Assembly (NCBI RefSeq): GCF_000418325.1 | Contig: NC_021658.1 | Location: 8,880,001 to 8,944,000 of the forward strand | Length of the DNA stretch: 64,000 nt | Source of the DNA: Sorangium cellulosum So0157-2 | GTDB taxonomy: Bacteria; Myxococcota_A; Polyangia; Polyangiales; Polyangiaceae | Reading direction: 5' to 3' | In this document: positions 1 through 8,716 of the stretch, piece after piece | Numbering within the stretch: position 1 is the first letter of the stretch | Layout: the number at the start of each line of letters is the position of its first letter | Program-made: the position numbers and the translations under genes | Notes under the pieces: model-generated | Database searches by the model: none | The model's input: only the letters and a program-made list of their open reading frames with translations | What the model was told of the DNA's origin: nothing

Positions 1-1
1 C

Positions 2-1190
2 GTGCAGGTGATCGCCCCCTCGCTGCGCATCGAGGTGCCCGTCGTGGACCTGAGCGGGCTCGACGAGCCGGAGCGAGAGGCGGAGGCCCAGCGGCTCTTG
101 GCGGAGGAGAGCCGCCGCCCCTTCGACCTCACGCGAGGGCCGCTCCTCCGAGCCAAGCTGCTCCGGCTCGGCGAGGCCGAGCACGTGATGATCTTGACGA
201 TGCATCATATCGTCTCCGACGGCTGGTCGATGGGCGTGCTGTTCAAGGAGCTCTCCGCGCTCTACGCCGCCTTCCGCGAGGGCCGCCCGTCGCCGCTGCC
301 GGAGCTGCCGATTCAATACGCCGACTTCACGGTGTGGCAGCGGGAGCTGCTCCAGGGCGACGTCCTGGAATCGCACCTCGGGTACTGGAGAGAGCACCTC
401 CGCGGCGCCCCCACGCTGCTGGAGCTACCGATGGACCGGCCCCGTCCGCCGGTGCAGACGTTCCGGGGCTCGCAGCGCGCGTTCCGGCTCCCACTCTCCC
501 TGCAACAGGCGGTGCAGGCGCTCAGCCGGCAGGAAGGCGCGACTCCCTTCATGACGCTGCTCACAGCCTTTAGCGTGCTGCTCTCGCGTTATGCACGGCA
601 GAGCGATTTGGTGATTGGTACGCCGATCGCGAATCGCACCCGAGCAGAGCTGGAGGGGCTGATCGGCTTCTTCGTCAACATGCTGGCGCTGCGCATCGAC
701 CTCGGGGGCGATCCGAGCTTCCGCGAGCTGCTCGGGCGGGTGCGGGAGGTGACGTTGGGCGCCTATGCGCACCAGGACCTGCCCTTCGAACGGCTGGTGG
801 AGGAGCTGTCGCCAGAGCGGAGCCCCAGCCACAGCCCCCTGTTCCAGGTGTCCTTCACGTTGCAGACCACCCCGATGGATGCGACGAACGGAACAGAGAT
901 TGTGTCGGATGGCTTTCCGCTGGCGGAAATGACGGCGGCAAAATTCGATCTGATCCTGGAATTTTCGGAGTCGCCGCAAGGGTTGCTCGGCACGTTCGAG
1001 TACAACACCGACCTGTTCGACGCCGGCACCATCGAGCGGATGGCCGGCCATCTGGAGGTGCTGCTCTCCAGCGCCGTCGCGGCGCCGGATCGACCCATCG
1101 CGGAGCTGCCGCTCATGGGGGCCGAGGAGCGCCGTCGGGTAGTGGTGGAGTGGAACGCCACGGCCGCGCCGTATCCTGAGGACGCTGACG
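2..1190 (+). CDS. NRPS condensation domain, 5' partial, frame-broken at its 3' end
   Basis: This is the 3' part of a non-ribosomal peptide synthetase; the 5' end lies outside the window. The reading frame at base 2 encodes a condensation domain that joins the upstream peptidyl chain to the next amino acid. The catalytic HHxxxDG motif is intact (MHHIVSDGWS, about residues 67-76), as are the later YADFTVWQ and IGFFVNMLALR motifs. Homology runs to the C-A linker WNATAAPYPE (1151-1180). After that this frame reads Arg/Ala-rich nonsense until a stop at 2056, while the adenylation domain continues in another frame. As written, the C domain is therefore not fused to the A domain. The cause is a near-duplicate linker 70 bp downstream. 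This could be a real lesion, a module-recombination scar or a sequence error. Confidence 0.8.
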
Positions 1191-1250
1191 GCCGAGGAGG
1201 AGCGCACGCTGCTCCAGGCATGGAATGCCACGGCCGCGCCGTATCCCGAG
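1151..1250 (+). repeat. 70-bp offset direct repeat of the C-A linker
   Basis: A 30-bp sequence encoding WNATAAPYPE at 1151-1180 recurs at 1221-1250 with two visible substitutions. The offset is 70 bp, not a multiple of three, so the second copy sits in the frame of the A domain and the first in the frame of the C domain. Preceding residues are also related (LMGAEERRRVVVE versus LTAEEERTLLQA), so a whole linker copy is duplicated. This explains the frame break. Confidence 0.85.
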
Positions 1251-1259
1251 GGCCATTGC

Positions 1260-3299
1260 ATGCACGAGCTGTTCGAGCAGCAAGCGGAGCGCTCGCCCGA
1301 GGCGACCGCGGTGCTCCTCCAGCAGCAGACGTTGACGTATCGAGAGCTGAACATGCGCGCCAACCAGCTCGCGCATTACCTGCGGAGCCTGGGCGTGGGC
1401 CCGGAAGTGCGCGTCGGCTTGCATCTCGAGCGGTCGATCGAGACCGTCGTGGCGATCCTCGGCGTGCTCAAGGCTGGCGGGGCCTACGTGCCCCTCGATC
1501 CGACGTACCCCAGCGAGCGCCTCGGGCTCATGATGGCGGACGCAGCGCCCTCGGTGCTGCTCACGCACACGTCGCCCCTCTCGAAGCTGCCGCCCCACGG
1601 GAATGCAACGCTGGTACAGCTCGACGCGCTCGACGAAGCGCTCTCCAGGCTGCCACGCCATACCCCGTGGAGCGGCGTCACGGCCAAAAACCTCGCATAC
1701 GTCATGTATACTTCCGGCTCGACCGGGCGGCCCAAGGGCGTGCTCGTCGAGCACCGCGGCCTGTGCAACCTCCCCACCGTGCAGGCCAAGCTCTATGGAA
1801 TCGAGCCGAGGGACCGGCTCCTCCAGTTCGCGCCGCTCTGCTTCGACACATCGTTCTGCGAGATGACGCTCGCGTTGCTCTCGGGAGCGACACTGGTGAT
1901 GGGGACGGCGGACGAGCTTCTCCCGGGACCTCCGCTCGTCGAGCTGCTGAAAAAGCACGCGGTCACGGCCATGCTCCTGGCACCTTCGGTGCTCGCGGCG
2001 CTGCCCGACGAAGAGAGCGCGGCGTTGCCGCTGCGCGTGCTCGCGATGGCCGGTGAGGCGTGTCCGGCGGAGCTGGTCGAGCGCTGGAAGGCACCCGGAC
2101 GGCGCCTGTTCAACTCCTATGGCCCGACCGAGACGACCATTTGGGCAAGCTCCGCAGCAGACCTGTCCGACGAGCGGATCCCGCCCATCGGCCGTCCGAT
2201 TGCCAATACGCAACTCTACGTGCTCGACGAAGCGCTCGAGCCGGTGCCCATCGGCGTGCCGGGCGAGATCTTCATCGGCGGCGTGGGCGTCGCCCGGGGA
2301 TATCACGGCCGTCCGGACCTGACGGCCGAGCGATTCGTACCCGACCCCTTCGGACAAACCAAAGGGGCACGCCTGTATCGGACCGGCGATCGGGCGCGCT
2401 GGCTGCCAGACGGCAACCTCGAGTTTCTGGGTCGAAACGACGAGCAGGTGAAGACTCGCGGTATCCGCATCGAGCTGGAGGAGATCCGAGCGGCGCTGCA
2501 GGAGCACCCGGCGGTGGACCAGGCCGTCGTGGTGACGCGCGAGGACACGCCGGGGGAAAAGCGGCTCGTCGCGTATGTCGTCGGACACGGAGGAGCGCGC
2601 GTGACGGCCGCGGAGCTCCGCCAGTCGGTGAGCGAGCGATTGCCTGCATACATGGTACGTATCCGCATCGAGCTGGAGGAGATCCGAGCTGCGCTCCTGA
2701 AGCACCCGGCGGTCGCTCAAGCCGTGGCCGTCGTGCGCGAGGACTCGCCGGGGGACAAGCGGCTCGTCGCGTATGTCGTCGGACACGGAGGAGCGCGCGT
2801 GACGGCCGCGGAGCTGCGCCAGTCCGTGAGCGAGCGATTGCCTGCATACATGGTGCCGTCATCCTTCGTGGCGCTCGACGCCTTGCCCCTGACGCCGAGT
2901 GGCAAGGTGGACCGCCGCGCACTGCCGGAGCCCGAGCAGAGCGCCGGTGGCGAGGACCACCTCGCACCGCGCAACGCCATCGAGGAGGAGCTCACACGGA
3001 TCTGGGCCGACGTACTTGGGGCAAAGCGGATCGGTGTGCACGACAATTTCTTCGATCTCGGCGGCCATTCCCTGCTGCTCGTCCGGGTGCATGATCGGCT
3101 CGGCCAACGGTTCGATCGGCCGCCCTCGATGGTCGATCTCTTCACCTATCCGACCGTGGCGTCGCTCGCGCGCTTCCTTGGCGAGCGGGCGGACGGCAAG
3201 AAATCGCCGAGGGAGGAGGCCGGGGACGTCACGGAGCGCGGCCGGCGCCGCCTGGAGGCGCGGGCGCGGCGGGCGAAGGCCATCCGTGGCCCGACCTGA
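1260..3299 (+). CDS. NRPS adenylation-PCP (terminal module, no thioesterase)
   Basis: Activates an amino acid with ATP and loads it on a carrier protein. The adenylation core is complete: LTYRELNMRANQLA, the ATP loop YTSGSTGRPKG, FNSYGPTETTIW, the YRTGDRARW region, and SGKVDRRALP. The PCP follows, with the phosphopantetheine serine in LGGHSLLLV. The protein ends in a basic tail with no thioesterase or reductase. My reading of the ten specificity positions is D-T-C-L-A-A-S-I-W-K, which I cannot assign to a substrate. The C-terminal subdomain contains a 66-residue tandem duplication. ATG 1260 (MHELFEQQ) has a GAGGG 7 nt upstream and could be used alone; homology in this frame extends back to about 1182, so the natural start is probably the fused upstream C domain. 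Confidence 0.85.
   Translation: MHELFEQQAERSPEATAVLLQQQTLTYRELNMRANQLAHYLRSLGVGPEVRVGLHLERSIETVVAILGVLKAGGAYVPLDPTYPSERLGLMMADAAPSVLLTHTSPLSKLPPHGNATLVQLDALDEALSRLPRHTPWSGVTAKNLAYVMYTSGSTGRPKGVLVEHRGLCNLPTVQAKLYGIEPRDRLLQFAPLCFDTSFCEMTLALLSGATLVMGTADELLPGPPLVELLKKHAVTAMLLAPSVLAALPDEESAALPLRVLAMAGEACPAELVERWKAPGRRLFNSYGPTETTIWASSAADLSDERIPPIGRPIANTQLYVLDEALEPVPIGVPGEIFIGGVGVARGYHGRPDLTAERFVPDPFGQTKGARLYRTGDRARWLPDGNLEFLGRNDEQVKTRGIRIELEEIRAALQEHPAVDQAVVVTREDTPGEKRLVAYVVGHGGARVTAAELRQSVSERLPAYMVRIRIELEEIRAALLKHPAVAQAVAVVREDSPGDKRLVAYVVGHGGARVTAAELRQSVSERLPAYMVPSSFVALDALPLTPSGKVDRRALPEPEQSAGGEDHLAPRNAIEEELTRIWADVLGAKRIGVHDNFFDLGGHSLLLVRVHDRLGQRFDRPPSMVDLFTYPTVASLARFLGERADGKKSPREEAGDVTERGRRRLEARARRAKAIRGPT
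2463..2858 (+). repeat. 198-bp in-frame tandem duplication inside the A domain
   Basis: Unit 1 spans 2463-2660 and unit 2 spans 2661-2858, an exact 198-bp (66-codon) offset. Both encode the stretch from IRIELEEIRAAL to SERLPAYMV, the A8-A10 part of the mobile C-terminal subdomain. The 3' halves are nearly identical, whereas the 5' halves differ at several residues (EHPAVDQAVVVTRED versus KHPAVAQAVAVVRED). This suggests recombination between different modules rather than a fresh copy. Confidence 0.9.
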
Positions 3300-3785
3300 T
3301 CCTGGCACCCTTCGAAGCCCCGCCGCTCCTCACATATCCACCGCCTCGAGCGCCGCGTCCAGCGCCACCATTCGCCGGCGAGGAGGCGCGAGACGACGTC
3401 CCAAGGCCTTCGTGGGCTCTTTCTCCCGCAATCCGGAAGCTGCGCGGCAGGTCGTCGAGGTCGTCTTCGCAAATCCGCTTCCGTCACGCCGCTCGAGATC
3501 GGCGAGGGATGGCGACGCCCTCGCATAGCCCCTGGTCCGCCACGGCGTCGCGCGCGCGTGCCCGGAAGAGCCCGCGATTTCGCCCCTGCAATGCTGTCAT
3601 TGTCGAGCTCCTTCGCTTGTCACGGCCTCTTCTTTTGCGGCCCGTCCGCGATCGACCTCACATCATGTTCCCATCTTGTATCGTCCAGAAAGTGATTGAC
3701 AGCGAGCACAGCGATTGAGATCGTCCGGCGCGCGGCAATTTCATCGCTCCGGCGCGCCGCGATGGTCACCAGCGAAGGGATTATA
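3300..3785. other. Intergenic region after the NRPS, one tiny ORF
   Basis: I see no convincing gene of normal length. On the minus strand, 3600-3484 is a 38-codon ORF starting MTALQGRNRG that has a good AAGGAG 8 nt before its ATG. The following minus-strand sequence reads ALGRRLAPPRRMVALDAA in another frame and looks like decayed coding sequence. The last 150 bases before 3786 are comparatively AT-rich and probably hold the promoter of the serine hydrolase gene. Confidence 0.4.
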
Positions 3786-4937
3786 ATGAAGCATACCATT
3801 GGGTGGCTCTTACCCGCCTCCCTCGCGACGCTTGCCTTCGTCCCGGCCTGCAGCCCGCATCACGGTGAGGATGCGCCCGCCGTGACGTCAGCAGAGAGCG
3901 GCGCGGCGCCGAGCGCCGACTGCGTCGCGCTCGGGGCGAAGCTCCAGGCGGCACTGGACGGCGCCGCGGCCGCGCAGAAGGCTCCGGGAGCCGCAGCGGC
4001 GGTCCAGAGTGGGGACTGTGTCTGGCGGGGCGCCACGGGCGTATCGGACCTGGTCGCGAACACGCCGACGAAGCCTGGAGATCTCTTCCGGATCGGCAGC
4101 ATCACCAAGACCTTCGTCGCCACGCTGATACTCATGCTCCGGGCAGAAGGCCGGTTGTCGCTTGACGACGCGGTGTCGAAGTACGTGCAGGGCATCCCCG
4201 CTGGCGACCAGATGACGCTGCGCCAGATCCTCGGTCACACGAGCGGGCTCTTCGATTACATTTACAGCCCGGCGTTCGGCCAGATCATCGAGGCGGATCC
4301 GACCCGCGCCTTCACGCCGGCGGAGCTCATCGCCCTCGCCACGGCCCAGGCGCCATATTTCGCGCCGGGCGCGGGTTTTCGCTACTCGAACACCAATTAC
4401 ATCGTGGCCGGCCTGGTGGCCGAGGCGGTGTCGGGGGGGACGCTCGCCGGGCTGCTTCGCACGCGCATCCTGGACCCTGTGGGCCTCGCGCACACATATC
4501 TGGACGGCGCCGAGCCGCCGATCCAAGGGCTCATCCGCGGCTACCGCGACTACGGCGCCGGCCTGGTCGACATCACCTACCAGCTCTCGCCCACCGAGGC
4601 GTGGGCCGCCGGCGCCCTGGTGTCGAACGTCGATGATCTCAATCGCTTCTTTGCCCTGCTCATCAGCCACGAGCTGCTCTCATCGGACGACCTTCGGGAC
4701 ATGACCACCTGGAGCCCGACGATGTGGCCCCACGAGCCCGGATATGGCCTCGGCCTCATCGAGCGCGATTCTGCGCTCGGATCCCTCAACGGGCACTGCG
4801 GAATCATCTGGGGCTTTCAAGCGGCGTCGTACGGGGTGCCCGGCAGCGGCGACGCCATCACCGCGCTCATCAACCGGAGCGACGGCGATGCCGCGCGGCT
4901 CGTCGACGATCTCGCGAAGGTCGTGAAAGAGCGCTGA
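3786..4937 (+). CDS. Lipoprotein serine hydrolase, beta-lactamase/D-Ala-D-Ala carboxypeptidase (S12) family
   Basis: Predicted exported lipoprotein of 383 aa. The N-terminus MKHTIGWLLPASLATLAF ends in the lipobox FVPAC. The penicillin-recognising serine hydrolase triad is present: SITK (SxxK nucleophile/base), YSN in RYSNTNY, and an HxG-type third motif HCG in NGHCGIIWG. Family members hydrolyse D-amino-acid peptides, esters or beta-lactams. ATG 3786 was chosen over an upstream ATG at 3696 because it has a GAAGGG about 8 nt upstream and begins the signal peptide. It lies about 490 bp downstream of an NRPS end that lacks a thioesterase, so a role in peptide processing or self-resistance is possible but only inferred. 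Confidence 0.85.
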   Translation: MKHTIGWLLPASLATLAFVPACSPHHGEDAPAVTSAESGAAPSADCVALGAKLQAALDGAAAAQKAPGAAAAVQSGDCVWRGATGVSDLVANTPTKPGDLFRIGSITKTFVATLILMLRAEGRLSLDDAVSKYVQGIPAGDQMTLRQILGHTSGLFDYIYSPAFGQIIEADPTRAFTPAELIALATAQAPYFAPGAGFRYSNTNYIVAGLVAEAVSGGTLAGLLRTRILDPVGLAHTYLDGAEPPIQGLIRGYRDYGAGLVDITYQLSPTEAWAAGALVSNVDDLNRFFALLISHELLSSDDLRDMTTWSPTMWPHEPGYGLGLIERDSALGSLNGHCGIIWGFQAASYGVPGSGDAITALINRSDGDAARLVDDLAKVVKER

Positions 4938-5103
4938 ACGACCTGTTCAGCGAGCGCGAATTCAAGATCGGCCTGCGCGCAGAGACAATCCAACCACGCC
5001 TGCGCGACCGCCGCGCCAGACGCGCGGTACCATGTCGTGGCCGGGGGGACGGCGATCGAGGCGGTGTGGGAGCGCTTCGGCGGGTGGTGATGGCGCCCGG
5101 CGC

Positions 5104-5895
5104 TCAGAACGCGACGCGGAGCCCCGCGCTCAGGGGGCCTGCGCCGGGCGACGCAGCGACGGCGCCCGGACCGACGAGGAGCCGCGCGACGATGGGCGCG
5201 CTCGGCGCGTCGTCTCTCCGCACCCGCTTCTTGCCGAACACGTAGAGCGGCAGGCCGACGGCGATCCCGGCCACGCCGCCGAGCGCGGTGGCGATCGCCA
5301 CCTCGGACGCCTCGGTGCGCGCGGCGGTGCTGTTGTCATGGCTCGCGAAGACCAGCGCCGCGCCGCTGAGGATGGCGGCGCCGCCCAGGGTCGTGAGGAC
5401 GAGCCCCGAGATCACCATGACCGGGCTGTTCCACTCCGTCGTCCGCTCCTCGAAGTCGCGGAACGCCGCCCTCGCCGCCGCGAGCTCCAGCTCGATCCGG
5501 CGCTGCTCGGCGCGCCGCTCGTCCGCGGAGCCGAGCTCGTGGACGCGGCGGGCCTGGGTCTCCAGCGCCGCGATGCGCGCCTGGTGCGCGGCAGCGGTCG
5601 CCTCCCACGTGGCCCCGGGCGGGACCCCCGCCACGGCCGGCGCGACAGGGGGCGCCGGCGCCGGGGTCGAGGCGGGCGCCGCGGGAGGCGCGGGCGCCGC
5701 GGGCGGCTCCGCGGCCACGGAAGGCGCGGGCGGCTCCGCGACCGCGGAAGGCGCGGCCGCCGCGGGAGGCGCGGGCGGCTCCGCGGCCACGGAGGGCGCG
5801 GGCGCCGCGGCAGCCAGGCCGAGCGCCCACGCGACGACACGACGGCGCGCCGCAGCCGCGCGCGGGCGCGCGCAGCGGAAGTGGGCCTGCATCAT
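5104..5895 (-). CDS. Pro/Ala-rich membrane protein of unknown function
   Basis: About 263 aa. A short basic N-terminus and hydrophobic segment (VVAWALGLAAAAPAP) look like a signal peptide. A low-complexity Ala/Pro linker with repeated AEPPAPSVA-type units follows, then a charged helical stretch likely to form a coiled coil (AAHQARIAALETQARR to RDFEERTTEW). Two hydrophobic helices come next (VMVISGLVLTTLGGAAIL and IATALGGVAGIAVGLPLYVF), then a basic KKRVRRDD and a C-terminal tail. The pattern is common among myxobacterial cell-envelope proteins. The start is the first ATG of an ATGATG at 5895, preceded by GAGGGG. It ends 165 bp from the convergent serine hydrolase gene. No enzymatic motif seen. 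Confidence 0.65.
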   Translation of the reverse strand: MMQAHFRCARPRAAAARRRVVAWALGLAAAAPAPSVAAEPPAPPAAAAPSAVAEPPAPSVAAEPPAAPAPPAAPASTPAPAPPVAPAVAGVPPGATWEATAAAHQARIAALETQARRVHELGSADERRAEQRRIELELAAARAAFRDFEERTTEWNSPVMVISGLVLTTLGGAAILSGAALVFASHDNSTAARTEASEVAIATALGGVAGIAVGLPLYVFGKKRVRRDDAPSAPIVARLLVGPGAVAASPGAGPLSAGLRVAF

Positions 5896-6008
5896 GCGCG
5901 CAGCGTCACCCCTCGACAGGGCCGGGTCAAGGCGCGGGTGTCCGAGAGCACGAGACCTCCGCTCCGCAGGAAACAGCCTCGCCGGCGGTCCACGCGCCGG
6001 CTCGCCGC

Positions 6009-7328
6009 TCACCCCTCGCGCGGCCGGCCGCGGCGCCGCTTCCCCTCCCCGGCCGGCCGCGCGTCGGCGGCCACGCGGAGGAGCTCCTGGAAGTGTCGCT
6101 CCACCGGGCCGAGATCGATGCCGTCCATGAACGACGTGAACGCGAAGTACGGCAGCAGCGTCTGCCAGGCGCGCAGCCAGCCCGGGAGGTAGCGCGGCCG
6201 CTCCAGCACGCCGGCGGCGCGCAGCTCCGCCAGCACCGCGATGTCGTCGAGCGCGATCCGGCCGCACACGAGCAGCTCCACCTCGTCGCGCAGCCCGCCG
6301 CGAAGGACCGCGGCCAGGAAGGCGTAGACCTCGAGCAGCCCGGCCAGGTAGCAGGCATCCTTGGTGAACGGCGCGCCGCCCTCGACGAGCCCGCCGCGGC
6401 ACACGCGCTGGGCGTCGAAGTAGGCGTCGCGGCGCTCGGCCCCGCGCTCGCGCAGGTGGCGGTAGAGATCGAGGAAGCTCGCGCCCTGCTCGGCCATGTC
6501 CACGAGCCGCACCCGCTCGGCGAGCCGGGTGAGGCGGCCGATGGAGAGCGAGCGGCTGTAGAGCTCGGCGAAGATGGCGAGCCCCTCCTGCGTGCGCGTG
6601 GTGCGGGGGCCGCCCGAGCGCAGGAACGCGCACCGCGGCTGCGCCGCGCCGTTGTGCGCGGTGAGCGCGTGCGTCTCGACCTCGTGGTGCCACAGCCCCT
6701 CGGCCTCCCAGGCCGCGAAGGTCGCCTCCGGCCGGATGCGGACCCGGCTCATGCCGGCGACCACCTTGGCCGTGACGCGCGGGTCGAGGGTGACCTCGAT
6801 GTCGAGCCGCGGCGCCCGGGCGGCCACGCGGGCGGCGAGCATGTCCCGGAGCGCGCCGGCGTCGAGCGGGTCCTCCTCGGGATCGCTGGCCTCGTCCCAG
6901 CCGTGGACGCGCAGGCGCTCGGCGAGGTGCTCGGCGAGGTCGATGTTCCTGAGCGAGCCGCCGAAGAACCGCGAGCGCGCGCCGCCGTAGAGCTGCTGCG
7001 ACCGCGCGGAGAACGCGGCGGTGCCCGCGGCCTCGAGCAGCTCCGCGGCCTGGATCTGCGCGCGGACGTTGTCCCGCAGCCAGTCGAGCGCCGGCGCGTC
7101 CCCGTCGATGGACCCGAGGAGCTCGCGCAGCTCGGCGACGCGCCGCGCGAGGCCGTCGCGATCGACGCGGTGCTCGACCTCGGGGAGGCGGTCCTCGCCG
7201 GCGGCGAAGAAGCGCTCCTCCACCTCGCGCGGCCAGGCGATGTCGTCGAGCAGCTTGAGGGCCTTGCCGTCCGCCAGGCGGCCGCCGACCCGATCGAGCT
7301 GCTCCAGCACGGCGCGGTCGATGCTCAT
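6009..7328 (-). CDS. DUF1704 / QEGLA-motif putative metallopeptidase
   Basis: Protein of 439 aa carrying the family signature RTQEGLAIF (about residues 247-255) and, before it, WHHEVETHALTAH with an HExxxH arrangement (H215, E216, H220). DUF1704 proteins (TIGR02421-like; bacterial ones were annotated as flavohemoglobin-expression modulators) are related to the eukaryotic MATCAP/KIAA0895 metallopeptidases. The two motifs supply the expected zinc ligands, with the QEGLA glutamate as third ligand. Length matches the family. No signal peptide, so probably cytoplasmic. The basic Arg/Gly tail (GKRRRGRPREG) resembles an AT-hook. It is divergent from the sigma factor gene at 7590. The substrate is unknown. 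Confidence 0.85.
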   Translation of the reverse strand: MSIDRAVLEQLDRVGGRLADGKALKLLDDIAWPREVEERFFAAGEDRLPEVEHRVDRDGLARRVAELRELLGSIDGDAPALDWLRDNVRAQIQAAELLEAAGTAAFSARSQQLYGGARSRFFGGSLRNIDLAEHLAERLRVHGWDEASDPEEDPLDAGALRDMLAARVAARAPRLDIEVTLDPRVTAKVVAGMSRVRIRPEATFAAWEAEGLWHHEVETHALTAHNGAAQPRCAFLRSGGPRTTRTQEGLAIFAELYSRSLSIGRLTRLAERVRLVDMAEQGASFLDLYRHLRERGAERRDAYFDAQRVCRGGLVEGGAPFTKDACYLAGLLEVYAFLAAVLRGGLRDEVELLVCGRIALDDIAVLAELRAAGVLERPRYLPGWLRAWQTLLPYFAFTSFMDGIDLGPVERHFQELLRVAADARPAGEGKRRRGRPREG

Positions 7329-7589
7329 CGAACGCAGGATCGCCGAAGTCGCGAGTCGCGGGAACCGTCATTCCCTCGACGAGGCAGCGATTGCCATCTT
7401 CCGTCGCTTTTTGGAGCGCCCCCGTCGCGCTCGTCGGCGGGCTCCGGCGCTCTGGCGCCGTTGCACGGAGCGAGGGTGTTCCGGGGCTGGCTCGGGAGCG
7501 TCCTTTGGCCCACACCCGAGACACGAAGGCTCCGCGCCGAGCGCGGTTGACCGTGGACCCGCCGGAGAGCCGATGATAGGGTCCGGCCG

Positions 7590-8540
7590 ATGTCGGAGAG
7601 TGTAGCCCAACTCGAAGAACACCGCGCGGCGCTCACTGGACACTGCTACCGGATGCTGGGTTCGGTGGTCGACGCCGACGACGCCGTCCAGGAGACGATG
7701 GTGCGCGCCTGGCGGAGCCTCGATAAGTTCGACGGGCGCTCGTCGCTGCGCACCTGGCTGTACCGCATCGCGACGAACGTCTGCATCGACCTGCGGGGCG
7801 ACCGCGCGCGCCGGGCGCGCCCCATCGAGGAAGGCCCGGTCGGCACCGTCGACGACGCGCTCGAGACGCGCCCGCGCACCCACTGGCTGGAGCCCGTCCC
7901 CGACGCGCACGCCCTGCCGGCGGACATCGACGCCGCGGAGCGGGCGATGCTCCGCCAGAGCATCCGCCTCGCGTTCGTCGCGGCGCTCCAGCACCTGCCG
8001 CCGAAGCAGCGCGCCGCGCTGCTGCTCACGGAGGTGCTCGGCTGGTCCGCCGCGGAGGTCGCCGACAGCCTCAACACCTCGGTCGCCGCGATCAACAGCG
8101 CGCTCCAGCGCGCGCGGGCGACGCTCGCGAGCCGCGATCTCGGCGACGCGCGCCCCTCGCTGCCGGAGCCGCAGTCCGCCCTGCTCGACCGCTACGTCAA
8201 CGCCTTCGAGCGGTACGACGTCGACGCGCTCACGGCGCTCTTGCACCAGGACGCGACCCTGTCGATGCCGCCGTTCACCCTGTGGCTCCGCGGCCACGAG
8301 TCGATCCGCGCCTGGCTCGTGGGCCCGGGAGCGGGCTGCCGCGGGTCGCGGCTCATCCCGACGGCGGCCAGCGGCGCGCCCGCGTTCGCGCAGTACCGCC
8401 CGGCGCCGGAGGGCGGCCACCGGGCCTGGGCGCTCATCGTCCTCGACGTCGCGGGGGACCGCATCGTCAGCATGACGTCCTTCCTCGACACCGAGACGCT
8501 CTTCCCGCGGTTCGGCCTGCCGCTCGATTTACCGGCCTAG
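7590..8540 (+). CDS. ECF sigma factor of the SigG/TIGR02960 type with C-terminal SnoaL-like domain
   Basis: RNA polymerase sigma factor, 316 aa. Region 2 includes YRMLGSVVDADDAVQETMVRAW and the DNA-melting segment SSLRTWLYRIATNVCIDL. Region 4 contains LPPKQRAALLLTEVLGW followed by the helix-turn-helix AAEVADSLNTSVAAINSALQ. The last 110 residues (LLDRYVNAFERYDVDALTALL onward) form an NTF2/SnoaL-like domain, which in such fused ECFs controls activity in place of a separate anti-sigma factor. No anti-sigma gene is adjacent, as expected. The same-strand DoxX, VOC and GST genes downstream make a plausible target group in oxidative or electrophile stress. Confidence 0.9.
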   Translation: MSESVAQLEEHRAALTGHCYRMLGSVVDADDAVQETMVRAWRSLDKFDGRSSLRTWLYRIATNVCIDLRGDRARRARPIEEGPVGTVDDALETRPRTHWLEPVPDAHALPADIDAAERAMLRQSIRLAFVAALQHLPPKQRAALLLTEVLGWSAAEVADSLNTSVAAINSALQRARATLASRDLGDARPSLPEPQSALLDRYVNAFERYDVDALTALLHQDATLSMPPFTLWLRGHESIRAWLVGPGAGCRGSRLIPTAASGAPAFAQYRPAPEGGHRAWALIVLDVAGDRIVSMTSFLDTETLFPRFGLPLDLPA

Positions 8541-8716
8541 CCGCGGGCCGCCCGCCGCGGCCTGAGCGCGGGCGCCCCGCCGGCCTGACCGCGGGCGCCT
8601 GGCCGGATCGCCGCGGGCGCCGGGCCAGCGACGGCGCGACGATCTTTTTTCTGAGCGACCGATGATTCCTGGCGGGGCCGGGGGTCTATGGGGGTGAATC
8701 CAGCACGGAGGCACCC

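Noticed and set aside
4938..5103. Plus-strand peptide ARYHVVAGGTAIEAVWERF and stop at about 5020-5090 as a gene stub
   Set aside because: It looks protein-like but is too short and unmatched to any family I recognise to call a remnant.
5104..7524. One 806-codon minus-strand frame joining two regions
   Set aside because: Only its last third (from ATG 5895) is a plausible protein. The upstream part is a shadow of the DUF1704 gene, whose motifs lie in another frame.
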